DNA of 64,000 nt from Mya arenaria. Taxonomy: Eukaryota; Mollusca; Bivalvia; Myida; Myidae. Each line of letters begins with the position of its first letter. Positions within the stretch are counted from its first letter, which is position 1. Below are positions 1 through 9,920 of the stretch, one piece after another. The notes under the pieces were generated by a model that searched no databases, was not told the origin of the DNA, and saw only the letters and a program-made list of their open reading frames with translations. The translations under genes were made by a program, and so were the position numbers. The DNA lies in assembly GCF_026914265.1 (NCBI RefSeq), contig NC_069136.1:32449368-32513367 (forward strand), in the 5' to 3' direction.

Positions 1-424
1 TGGTATATCTTGATGCCGTGATGACTTATGATTACTATAATAAAACGAAGAGTTGACTAAAAGAGATCCAGTTTAATAAAATACGTACTATATGGGATCC
101 GGTTTTTATTACTTGACAAATGTATGGTCATATTACATCAGACAGTTGATTAAAAGGATTCAGTTTTGGTCAAATGGAGTTTATGGTACACAATAACTAT
201 ATATGTTGTATCCAGTTTTGGCATCTCTACTGTAGGCAAGGCAATGAACGCACATTGAAATGATCAGTTGACGTAACTAACTATAAGGGGTTCAGTTTTG
301 GCTAACTGCATGTTTTCAACATACATTTATGGGTATTGAATTACTAGATGGATCCAGGCTTGATATCAGTGAAAGCATATTGAAATGTAAAGTTGACTTA
401 ACTGACTAAAAGGGATTCAGTTTT

Positions 425-1063
425 TATGCCCCCACAAAGTGGCGGCATATAGGGTTGCCCTTGTCCGTACGTACGTCTGTCTGTCTGTCTGTACGTACGT
501 ACGTCCCGAAGATTGTTTCCGATCTAATTCTTGAAAACCGTTTGTCCAATCCTCACCAAACTTTAAACACATGTTTGTGACCATAATATCTTGATCAAGT
601 TCGATAGTCATGAAAATCGCTTTAGTCATTTAGGAGTTACGGCCCTTTTTTGCCAAAAATACTTCAAAAATATATGTTTCCAATCTAATTCTTGAAAACT
701 GTTTGTCCAATCCTCACCAAACTTTAAACACATGTTTGTGACCATAATATCTTGATCAAGTTCGATAGTCATGGAAATCGCTTTAGTCATTTAGGAGTTA
801 CGGCCCTTTTTTGCCAAAAATACTTCAAAAATATATGTTTCCAATCTAATTCTTGAAAAGTATGTGTCCAATGTGGATCCAACAAGTTTTTTCATGCCTG
901 AATGGCGCCATATAACCTATACAGTCTTGCGATGCCGTAAAACCCAACTCAACTCAACTTATCCTATATGTGCAGATTATCCTGAATAATCATTATGGCT
1001 TATTTTCTGTGACAAAAAAATCGAAGTGGGGGCATCCGTGTCCTATGGACACATTTCTAGTTG
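425..1063. repeat. Bivalve-type repeat with 'tatgccccca' inverted ends
   Basis: Starts with tatgcccccacaaagtgg and ends with aagtgggggcatccgtg followed by a short tail, so the ends form a short inverted repeat (tgccccca / tgggggca). A tgtctgtctg/tacgtacg microsatellite lies just inside the left end. This resembles a high-copy non-coding repeat I know from clam genomes; family name not assigned. The partner copy is 43,817-44,455. Confidence 0.6.
521..863 (+). repeat. 161-bp tandem duplication inside the repeat
   Basis: The block beginning 'tctaattcttgaaaa' starts near 521, 682 and 843, a period of 161 bases; the first two units are nearly identical and the third is cut short. It lies wholly within the 425-1063 repeat and recurs at about 43,913-44,255. 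Confidence 0.9.
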
Positions 1064-1277
1064 TTAACTGCATTTTATGGATACTGGTTGAGGGCACATA
1101 TCCGAACACGTCACAAATACCGAAGAGTTATTAAAAGATGCGTTTGTTTACCGTGGTCAATAAGTCGATTATCTAGATCAATACAGACGCTTACCCTAGC
1201 AACGCTTGTGAAGATTCGTCTTGTTGCGCGGGTGCATCAGCACCAGCGCATATATTAATTCCCTGGTGCAATGGGCT

Positions 1278-1317
1278 TGCGCATGCGGCGTGTTGATCGC
1301 GCATGCGCCGTTTTATA
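1278..1317. promoter_or_regulatory. Paired NRF-1-like palindromes, candidate promoter
   Basis: TGCGCATGCGG (1278-1288) and CGCGCATGCGCC (1298-1309) lie 10 bases apart; both fit the NRF-1 consensus YGCGCAYGCGCR, the second almost perfectly. A TTTTATAC stretch follows at 1311. This small GC island lies about 460 bases upstream of the ATG of the zinc-finger/Myb-like gene (1769). A promoter role is inference. The copy-2 counterpart is 44,670-44,709. Confidence 0.45.
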
Positions 1318-1768
1318 CCGTCAGCTCTCGGTTAATTCCGTAGCAGTTCGTCACTAGACTGGTTCCTGTTCGAGTTTGCAATAGAGTATTAAGATTAGTA
1401 ATCTACTAATATGTGAAGCTTTAAAAATATAAGGCAAATTAAAACCAGAGATTTTTTTTAAATACCACTTTAAAAAGAAAAAAAATGTCATTAATGCCAA
1501 GTCGTTGAGCAAACTTCTTTTTTTATTAAAATACTTTTACATAAAAGAACAAATCACGAATGTGTACAATAATCTTAGAAGATCGGTGAACCAGTCTATT
1601 TATCTGATTGGACGGTATTGACCCGGATTAGATGCAAGCATCTAGGGTGTATTCGTAACGCTGTAATGGATGTTCCGAACAAGTGGAACAACTTACGAAC
1701 ATAGCGGCGCACAGTTCAGAACAGGTACTCTCTGTGCAGCCGAGAAAGGTGGTGTGCTTGGAACAAAG

Positions 1769-3433
1769 ATGGCTGACAATTGTTTTTACCAATGTGTCTG
1801 TGGCACGTTTTTTGCCACATTTGCTGCTGCAAATAACCACACATGTTCTAAAAGAGGTATATTATTTTGGAGAACATCTTTTCTTATTTAGTAAATGAAA
1901 GCCGGCGGAAAGAAATATATGCATACAATTTCCCACGCAGAGCCGTGACTTGCGTCAGCCATAACGTAACTAATGTGTGACATGCGTTTGCAAGTTATAG
2001 CCATTCTAGAAGTCCCCAATGCCTTATTAGCCTAGGATTCACAGAACAGCCCCCTCCAGATCAGCCAGACAGCCTTTTTTGGTGTTTCAGTGTGGTGGGT
2101 GGTGGTGGGGGGGGGGGGGGGGGCTGAATTTGACCATTTAATGCACTATTCAAATACTTGCCAGTTAGAGCTGCACTCTCACAGATTGAACATTTGGACA
2201 ACTTTTTTTTATTTTTTGTCTTGGAACGAGCCAATATTTGCGAAAATCCATGGAACCAGTTATAAAAGACTGCTGACAAAAAATGAGATTGCAGATTTTT
2301 ATATTTCAGTTCAGAAATTGATGTTTTATGCATTTTTCTTAAACCGTTAGTAAGCCATAAAACATTAATGTTTGAATGGAATTATGAAAATCTGCGATCT
2401 GTTCTTTTGCCAACAAACTGTTATTATTTGTTTGCAAATATTTACGCAAAAATTGCTCTTTCGAAGATAAAAAATAAAAAAAGGTGTAAAAACGGTATAT
2501 CTGTGAGAGTGCAGCTTTAAGGTGAAATAAAAAAATGCAATAAATACCGTAGTGAAATGGTGCCCCATATTTATTGCGCTGATCAGCTCTGCATCATTTT
2601 TAATGTACTCCCTTTTTTCATTTCAGCACAGTCAAAGATGTCGCTGTTCGTTCCGGACGAACACAGCAAAACATTTTTCAAATGTTCAGATTGTTCTAAT
2701 TATTTCCAAAATATGGAGGAATTTAACCAACATCCTTGTCGTTCTTGCATAGAAGGTGGTACTGCCGGTTGTTCTGACTCCCAAGACGCCATCACAGGCA
2801 ACAGTGCTGTAAACCTTATGGTTGAAAAAGGTACTAATTGGACTGACTCTCAAACTTTACTGCTTATTGATTGTTACAAGGGGTATGTTAGCCTCGTTAA
2901 TAGTGGGAAAATGAAGAAGAAAACTATGTGGGATACCATAGGCAGTAAGTTTCAAGACATGGGATATGGGTTCGGTAGCGAACAAAAATGTGGAAGATGG
3001 AAGTCGCTGATGAGAGCGTACAAGAACACGAAGGATAGTAACAAAAAGTCAGGTAGCTGTAGGAAAACATTTGAATACGAAGATCAATTAGATGAACTGT
3101 TTGCGAAGGATCCAACTATTCAACCTGAATGCACTTTGTCCTCTAATTCAACTACGGTTTCAAAAGGATCTGCAAGCGATGAAACTGACAAAGACGATGA
3201 TAGTTCATCTTCTAGTACTCCAGAAGTTCCAAAGAAGAAGGCTTCCCGTTCAAATGCTAGTGAACTGGTTACTCTCTTTAAGACTTACCTTAAAAAAAGA
3301 AAGAGAGAAAAAAGAAAGAGAAAGACGTGAACAGATGCATACTGAACGCATGCAAACAATGAACAGTCTGATAGAAGCTATATCTAGTAACAGAAACAAT
3401 AATGCAGGCAACAATCTTGCCACCATTCATTAG
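1769..3433 (+). CDS. Harbinger-type zinc-finger/Myb-like (MADF/SANT) DNA-binding protein, copy 1
   Basis: Two exons: 1769-1856 and 2627-3330. The donor (AAAGAG|gtatat) and acceptor (ttttttcatttcag|CACAG) join in matching phase (one base plus two) to give an open frame. Exon 1 encodes MADNCFYQCVCG... with Cys-x-Cys and a following His/Cys pair; exon 2 starts with a second zinc-finger-like block (CSDCSNYF...HPCRSC). A trihelix/Myb-like domain follows (WTDSQTLLLIDCYKGYVSL; KCGRWKSLMRAYKNTKD), then an acidic Ser-rich linker and a Lys/Arg-rich tail. Harbinger transposons typically carry such a protein, which brings the transposase to DNA and the nucleus. The frame stops at 3330, but the neighbouring frame continues to 3433 with a typical family ending (REQMHTERMQTMNSLIEAIS), so a one-base slip in the A-rich run near 3292-3320 is likely. 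Copy 2 shows the same slip. Confidence 0.75.
2098..2122 (+). repeat. Poly-G tract in the Myb-gene intron
   Basis: A run of about 17 G follows gtggtgggtggtggt in the intron of the zinc-finger/Myb-like gene. Copy 2 (about 45,483-45,514) differs slightly in length. Similar G or C runs occur near 3558, 15,595, 15,716, 19,418, 26,455 and 28,427, so homopolymer G is a recurring feature here and an indel-prone one. Confidence 0.85.
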
Positions 3434-3794
3434 GAAGGAAAGAATGGGACCCACGTAACTAAGAATGTATGTTTATCTGGAGTGTTCTCCTGATATTTTT
3501 TAACTTTAGTGTCATAAAAATGTGTTTGTTTGTAGTGCTCCAACCCTAATCTTTGAGAAGGGGGGGGGGGGGGTGAGCACAAAAAAACAGACATGAGTTT
3601 TGTATGTTTTCTATGGAGTGACAAAATTTCAAAGTATGGGCTGCCTGCTATTTTAGTTGGTAGGTACTAGGTACGAGCACTACAAAGAAACACATTTTTT
3701 TGTAAATTCTGGCCTTATTAATGTGTGTATCAATTGATTTAATCCTAATACATCCGACATTATTTTTCGCAGTGACCTTGTGTATAATGGTACG

Positions 3795-3880
3795 TAGAAT
3801 ATGGTGCTTGCTGATAGTGGTCTTTTGGTTAATGTGTCCAGCATTCAACACTGAGGTCATGGGTTTGAGTTCCACAAGCA
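3795..3880 (+). repeat. Possible tRNA-derived SINE head
   Basis: tgctgatagtgg (A-box-like) is followed about 50 bases later by gggtttgagttccac (B-box-like, compare GGTTCGANTCC). That spacing suits a tRNA-derived SINE. Copy 2 has a 2-base deletion in between. No poly-A tail or target duplication was found, so this is tentative. It explains an ORF-like stretch that I do not call as coding. Confidence 0.3.
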
Positions 3881-4053
3881 GCATTCAAAGCTCTACATCA
3901 GTACTAGCTGGTTCTACCAAGCAAACAGACCCTACTATAACATTGTCCTGGGTTCGTATTTCATGCTTGCCAAGGCCTATAAATCTTAGCATTTAAGGGT
4001 TAATTCATCTTCAGTGACATGTATTATTTTGTGTTGTATTTTTCATATTTCAG

Positions 4054-4202
4054 AATGTGGTCTTTGCATGGAGCACCAAAGAAACATTGTATTTGCCGAC
4101 TGTGGTCATTTTTTGACATGTAACCAGTGTGCAGCAAAAGTGGACAAATGCCCAATATGCAGACAAGAAATCAAGCAAAGAATAAGAGTCTTCACATCAT
4201 AA
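4054..4202 (+). CDS. IAP-type RING-finger terminal exon, copy 1 (partial gene)
   Basis: The acceptor cattttcatatttcag-like tract (tttttcatatttcag) precedes an exon whose frame needs one base from an upstream exon. It encodes ECGLCMEHQRNIVFADCGH, then CNQCAAKVDKCPICRQEI and a stop soon after. The C-x2-C ... C-x-H-x3-C-x2-C ... C-x2-C pattern is a complete C3HC4 RING finger of the kind found at the end of inhibitor-of-apoptosis and related ubiquitin ligases, and the short hydrophobic ending (RIRVFTS) also fits IAP RINGs. No BIR domain or compatible upstream exon was found. It lies between the two convergent Harbinger genes, so it is either a captured fragment or the last exon of an unrecognised gene. 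Confidence 0.6.
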
Positions 4203-4236
4203 ACTGTTCTTAACTCTTACAGTGCTAAATTGTTTT

Positions 4237-4400
4237 GACATTGATACCAGTGCAGACCCAGATCAGCTGGCACTTAACTGTTTTGGCTGATCAGGATCTA
4301 CACTGTTAGCTACTTCGACCAGTGTCTCAGCAGCTACCAATGTAAACTGATCAGTAAGCATGGTTGTGTGCGAACTGATCTGGGTTAATGCTGTAGCCAT
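4237..4400. repeat. Bivalve-type short interspersed repeat with TGATCAG motifs
   Basis: The stretch with cagtgcagacccagatcagc, ctgatcaggatctacactgt and repeated actgatc motifs resembles a short non-coding repeat I recall from clam genomes. No coding potential; borders approximate. The counterpart starts near 47,622. In copy 2 the frameshifted RING exon reads into it. Confidence 0.4.
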
Positions 4401-5050
4401 AATATATTAATTTATAGAATTTCATCTGTGGGGGAGAATTTTGTTTTTAAAACATCTGTACACAGGGGTTCCAGTCTTGACCCAGAAGTAGGAATTTGAC
4501 TTGAAAATAGCAAAAGAGTACAAACAGACTCCTAGGATTTCAGCTCTGGGGTCCTTTTTATGAACAAGAGATATATTTCAGTTTGACCTGACAAATTCAA
4601 GCCTTTTATATTCAAAATAAAAGCTATCAATATATACACAACACATTTAAAAACGCACAATACAAATTTCCATTGACTCGCAAAATATTATTTGGCATGG
4701 ACGTAAAACGATACTATGTCGTATTTGTGCAACACATACACTGTGCACACTAAAAAGCTCTGGACAGCATAAAAAGGAGGGGGTGGGCTGGGATGATAAT
4801 CTAGGAATGTATTTATCATGGCCTACTAGAACTTATAACACAATACTTACATAATTGGCTCCTCCAATAGTTTTATTTAGAACATTTTATATTTAACACA
4901 AATATTTTTAAGGCAACTTCTAACAACTTACAAATCTGAAAGAATACTAAATATCATGAGTCCAAAGGTTTGCCATTTTATACTTTAATGATTTCAGGAA
5001 GCAGTTTTTTTTAAATTATAGGCAAGTAACTGTGACAAAACTAGCTAACA

Positions 5051-5640
5051 TTAGCAACATAAAATATGTGCTATGTAACAAAATTTACATTGGTTACCGT
5101 ACTTGATTTGTTCTGAATTGTTGTGTCAGATTATTGGTTAGAATTTTATATCAGTGTACATGCTAATTATGTCATTTGTTTCATTGCTTTTTGTCCCTAA
5201 GTAAGGCCTAAAAAAATACCCTAACGTTTTTATAGTCAGTTTGAAAAAAAATTGAAAAACTGGCTTTTCAATATTTAGTTTAAAACCTTAATTGCTTATA
5301 TAGAAGATAACTTTAACACCATTCTCCAATGATGAAAATGACATTCTTATATAAAGCCTAATAAAAAGAAAAAAAAAAAAAAAAAAAGCCTACCTACCCT
5401 ACCTATTTTTGAAAAGGATGTAACCCTGACCAAACAAATTTTTTTTTAGGCCTAAGGATAATTAGAATAAGCAACATAAATATGTGCTATATAACAAAAT
5501 TTACATTGGTTACGAAAAAGGCGTTTTTTTCTGATTAATTTTGTTGTGTCACATTATTGTTCGGAATTTTATATCATTGTACATGCTGACTATGTCACTT
5601 GTTTCGGTGATTTTTGTTCCTAAGTGAGGGTAATTAGAAT
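5051..5640 (+). repeat. Diverged 160-bp direct repeat flanking a small MITE
   Basis: A block beginning 'gcaacataaa' and containing 'aacaaaatttacattggtta' and 'attttatatca.tgtacatgct' occurs at about 5055-5205 and again at 5471-5635, roughly 85% alike by eye. The element at 5206-5456 lies between them. Copy 2 has the same arrangement from about 48,435. Confidence 0.7.
5206..5456. mobile_element. Small MITE with AGGCCTAAAAAAA inverted ends
   Basis: Left end AGGCCTAAAAAAATACCC and right end TTTTTTTTTAGGCCT are inverted copies of each other. The interior is AT-rich and non-coding, with an A20 run followed by cctacctaccctacct. About 250 bases with terminal inverted repeats fits a non-autonomous DNA transposon. 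Flanking target duplications are not clear, and the superfamily is not assigned. Confidence 0.55.
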
Positions 5641-5796
5641 GTTGATATTGGTTAAGTTCGAAAATTTAGACATGGTTAACTAGGGTTATCCCTAGGTAAT
5701 ACTCAGGTATACGCAGATAACATTCCGAATTTGTGATTTTTGCCATAGTTTTACCTGGGTATTTAGTTTTGTTTGAAGAGTTTTCTAGTTTATATT

Positions 5797-5822
5797 GTTT
5801 GTTTGTTTGTTTGTTTGTTTGA
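5797..5822 (+). repeat. (GTTT)n microsatellite
   Basis: About six GTTT units; copy 2 has one base less near 49,190, which changes local reading frames and joins a longer chance ORF there. I do not call that ORF a gene. Confidence 0.85.
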
Positions 5823-6468
5823 ACATAGAATCAGACGGGAGTATAGAATTATATACAGAAATAATATATGCTGTTGCATTCCCAGTAACTATGTAAATTA
5901 TATGCACTTTTTCTTTACAAAATGTTCTAGTCAATTTTTACTAGTCAGTACTTGCTGCATATCAATGTGGCTATATGCAGATAATATTTTGGAGCTGTTT
6001 ATGTTCCCGCAGGTGGAATATCTGCTTGAACTGATGACAATGTTATTTCTGTTTCATTGAAAAATGAATGCTGCATTCATTGAAGGTTGTGAATTTGATA
6101 TATGTTAGAACTGTGATGCAAAACTCACTTCTATGATATGATATATTCTAATCAAGCATTCCAAGATATGTGTCCAAATATGAATGTATTTCATGGTACT
6201 TATGTCCAGTGACACTTTATAAATATTGAATACATGATGTGCATCAGTGTACTAACTATTTTCACATATTGACAATGTCGCAAGGAGAATAATTCTTTTA
6301 TAACTCAAGTAGATGAAGTAAAATGTGTTGCCATTTTAATTAGGATCTTTAATTCTTAAAATGCTGAATTATCTTGGCCTTGGCGGCCATGTAGAGTCAG
6401 ATCTAGAGACTGTCTAATATCCCGTAACTCCTACGTTCCCATTCATTCTTAAAGCAGGTGAGCGATTG

Positions 6469-6641
6469 TAGTGGCTGTGGCCGCTTTTTTTATTATTTCA
6501 GTTAAAACATTCTGATCAAAATGCTTATATGGTATTCTTTTTGTGATATTTTATTTAGTGGCTGTGGCCTCTTTTTTATTATTTCAGTTAAAACATTCTG
6601 ATCAAAATGCTTATATGGTATTCTTTTTGTGATATTTTATT
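6469..6641 (+). repeat. 87-bp tandem duplication
   Basis: The block 'gtggctgtggcc' plus tttttattatttcagtt through 'tgtgatattttatt' occurs at 6471 and again at 6558, nearly identical. Each unit contains tttttattatttcag, a good splice-acceptor-like string, but no exon follows. The same duplication is at about 49,856-50,026. Confidence 0.9.
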
Positions 6642-6988
6642 GTCTCCTGTGAAAAGCTACATTTCCATATCTGCCCTACTGCACAACTTAAAAGGGATTG
6701 TGCATCGAGTTACCACAAGTGAAGCAGGGAACACTCTTCCAAAAAGCTGGCTTTTCGCAGGGACACCATTTTAGTATTGGTTGTTGAAGTTTTGTTGTTT
6801 AAACATGTTCTGGTTTTGGAAATAAAGTTGATAAAATATCTATTATTTTGAAGTCATTTGTGTTTAAATGAGGGTGCTGTCTTCCCTTAACCATTAAAGA
6901 ACGGAATATTTAACCAGGTTTGAAATTGTACTTAGACTTGGGAATGTCGGTGGAAGGTAGGCGTCAACTATTTGTTTCCGACAGATAA

Positions 6989-7450
6989 TTTGTTATGCAC
7001 CCAGAGGGTGGCATACATCCAGAGGGTGGCATATAGTAATCACACTGTATGTCCGTGTGTGCGTACGTGCATCCGTTCCACCTTGTCCGGGCTTTAACAT
7101 TTTTATCCATAAAGCAATATTAAATAACTTGGCATAAATGTTGACAATATTGAGACAATGTGTAATTCGTAAGACCCAGACCCCAAGGTCAAGGTCACAA
7201 TTAGAGGTAAAAGAATAACAGGGTCTGTTTCGAGCCCGGTCCATAACTCTGTAATTCATGCAGGGATATTGAAATAACTTGGTATAAATGGTAAATACCA
7301 GTTCAATACCATAAGACGATCTGGCAAGACCCAGACCCCTAGCTCCATGGTCAATGTCACACTTTTAGTGGTCAAAGATTAACAGACTTTATATACATTA
7401 TATCCCTTCCTCAGCTTCAAAGCTTTACTTCGGGGGCGATCGTCACTGTT
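6989..7450. repeat. Bivalve-type repeat ('gcacccagagggtggcat')
   Basis: Begins with two near-copies of 'ccagagggtggcata', continues with tgtccgtgtgtgcgtacg, then paired blocks of 'gaaataacttggtataaatg' and 'gcaagacccagacccc' with 'ggtcaaggtcac', and ends near 'tacttcgggggcgatcg'. This layout is that of a high-copy non-coding bivalve repeat. The counterpart is 50,373-50,834. Confidence 0.5.
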
Positions 7451-7859
7451 CAGTGACTAATTCTTTCTTGTTTCAACATGAAATTTTAAAATGAAACTGT
7501 GTAATGAAAAAGAAAGGCTAAATGGTAATTTGATGTCAAAATAATTTAACATTACTCGTACAAGCTAGGAAGCAGATGGTTGCTAGTGGAGAAATTAAGT
7601 ACTGGTTTGAGAACCAGGAACACCATTTAGGTGGACTGACTGCCGAGACATCACCTATAATTTTGGAAATAAGTATATATAAACAAAACAAACAACAATC
7701 AAGCTTTTCATTGTTGTATTGCCCTATTTGTTACTCCATAGATCATTTGCGCAAGAAAACAATTCAATAATGTGTCCGACGTCTATATAGATGTGGTATT
7801 TACACGCATGTGCACAATGTTGATATCAACAAGCACAGTAACACTAATGCATCAAAAAC

Positions 7860-9641
7860 TCAAACAAGATTTTGTGCAATACGGTCGCTTTTTAGAACAC
7901 CTTCAGCATTTGCTTCTTGACAAATGTTTGCATTATTGTCATTACAACCTTCATCAGCAAGATCATCATCAAAAACGTCATTTTCCATTATACACAAATT
8001 GTGAAGAATGCAACAAGTCATTTTAATTTCACAAGCTTTTGCAACAGAGTGTGTATCTATCATATGCAGCCGCCTGAATCTAGATTTGAGAAGGGCAAAA
8101 GATTTCTCAATGACCATTCTGTTGCTGGAATGGTAATAATTGTACTTCTTCTGTTATGGAGACAAGTGACCATTGTCTCGATAAGGAGTTAACAGCCACT
8201 TCCGAAGTGGATAAGCTGCATCACCCAAAATATGAAAGTCAGAAAGACATAATAGCATTTCGCTAAACCCATATCCCATAGGTCAGAGTTCTGCAATACC
8301 CGTGAGTCATGTACGCTACCTGGGTATCCAACAAAAACATGGCTAAACAATCTGTTGTGCAAACAAACACACTGTAACTGTATGGAGTGGAAATGTTTTC
8401 TGTTGACATAACATTGTGGGTTGTTTTTCGGAGCTTTTATTTCAATATGTGTCCCATCAATTGCTCCAACAATCCCCGGAAAACCATTTCGTCGTGCAAA
8501 TTCCTGTTCTTCATTTGCAATTCTTGTTGAGTTGGCCATGTTATAAGTCTGTTTTTTATTTTCAGTATAGCTTTCATAATTTTATCTCTGCAAGCAACAA
8601 CAGTTGATTCTGAAACACCAAACCTATCAGCAATTCTTGATATACTATCTTTTCCACCAACATACCACAGGGTAATGAGAAGCTGTTTTTGAATACTTAT
8701 TGGATCTCTTCTGCCTGGTCCTGCAGGTAGTTCTTCAGGAAAGTCCTTGATGTAATCTAGCAAGAAATAAAATGTAGCTGGTTTCATTCGAAACATTCTT
8801 CTGAAGTCTTCTTCTGTATAATGCGGGACTACTTCCTCTACATAACCTCGGATGCGAGACTTTTTTTCAACCGCACTGCAATAAACAAACAAAGACTGAC
8901 TATAAATAAAATACTTTAAATAAAAAATACATTTGTTCTTTTATAATCATAAGAAAAGTTCTGTCCGGTTAGTGCAGTGTTTTAAACACGCAAGTGCTCG
9001 ATTCTCTGCCACATCGCCATTTCTTTGTTAAACATGTATGCCCCATAGCAGCCAAATAGTCATTTATGTTAAAGGTTACAGCGACATTTACTTTTGACCT
9101 AATGACCTCAATATCTGACGCTGACCAACCTCCCTACTAAGTTAGAGGATCCTAGGCCCAGAAACCATTTTACAGTTGAAAACTGCAGTGACCTTGATTT
9201 TTGGCCTTGTGACCTCAAAATTAATAGTGGTCATCTACTGATAATGCCCAACCACCCTTTTAAGTTTGAGGATCCTGCGCTTAACCGTTATTAAGATATT
9301 GACTGGAAACCATTTGGACATGAGCAAAGCAACATAACCCCACATCATCAGTGGGTTTATAATTATTAATCTATTCAACGATTGATTTCGTCCTAAAATC
9401 CTAAAAACATCGATTTTTGCCTTATACTTTTAATAAATAAAATGATGTTTATGCAGCTTATTCATTAGACGTAAGACTGCACTCATGATACAAGACTGAC
9501 AATTGTTAATGATGCACCTACTTAAATTGTTTGAAGGATTGCTGCCATCAATAAAGCAGAGTGATCGCGTTTTCGCTCAATCTCGTCGTCTTCTTCAAAT
9601 TCTTGCAATATAACTGCAGCACACACTGCATAGTCAGCCAT
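7860..9641 (-). pseudogene. Harbinger (HARBI1-like) DDE transposase, copy 1, broken
   Basis: Minus strand. Main exon 8875-7860 follows a good acceptor (tttattgcag|TGCGG). It encodes RGYVEEVVPHY, an HTH region (SISRIADRFGVSESTV), the first catalytic Asp (GIVGAIDGTHIEIKAP), the second (YPGSVHDSRVLQNS) and the final Glu (MVIEKSFALLKSRFRRL), the DDE order of Harbinger/PIF transposases. Breaks: a missing T near 8515 (absent from copy 2), a frame change near 8260 and a TAA near 8165, the last two shared with copy 2. A likely first exon at 9641-9522 encodes MADYAVCAAVILQEFEEDDE and meets a TAA exactly at its gtaggt donor, so the N-terminus is uncertain or also broken. HARBI1 itself is the domesticated relative; the shared breaks argue against domestication here. 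Confidence 0.8.
8945..9350. repeat. Repeat inside the transposase intron: tRNA-like head plus 'tgacctcaa' body
   Basis: Begins with ccggttagtgcagtgtttt and gtgctcgattctctgcc, an A-box/B-box-like pair spaced as in tRNA-derived SINEs. The body contains gacctaatgacctcaat, agtttgaggatcct (twice) and 'attaagatattgac', and ends 'gagcaaagcaacataacccc', typical of a bivalve repeat. It sits in the intron between the two candidate transposase exons, so it probably inserted after the transposon did. Counterpart 52,330-52,735. Confidence 0.45.
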
Positions 9642-9920
9642 CTTGGAATTACACTTCCTGTTCCGGTATATTCGGATGGTCTGTGCTTAAGAACATTAGG
9701 AACACTGTCCAGAACACACGCTTCGAATGCACCCTTAGATGATCATGCCTAGCCTACAGTAGATACGCCAACACTGGATCACATATATCGAGGTCAACAC
9801 GCTGGCGATTGGGGAAAGGTATTTTTTTTTTTTTTACGTAGTGAATTAAAAACTATTGTTTTTATATATTTATATCACATCTTTTAAAAGCTGGTTTCGT
9901 GTCTTTCGAATTAAACGGTA

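Noticed and set aside
1628-1898. Minus-strand 70-codon ORF and alternative plus-strand ORFs over the Myb first exon
   Set aside because: They overlap the exon whose splice phase fits exon 2; no support of their own.
3721-3996. 91-codon ORF as an upstream exon for the RING finger
   Set aside because: Its only plausible donor (after 3951) leaves phase 0, but the RING exon needs one preceding base; the frame is broken in copy 2 and the region looks like a SINE.
5773-6060. 95-codon ORF (108 codons in copy 2) as a gene
   Set aside because: It starts in or before a (GTTT)n microsatellite, its length depends on the repeat number, and the residues look like AT-rich noise.
7772-8192. Plus-strand ORFs over the 3' part of the transposase
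   Set aside because: They are antisense to the conserved third catalytic block of the transposase.
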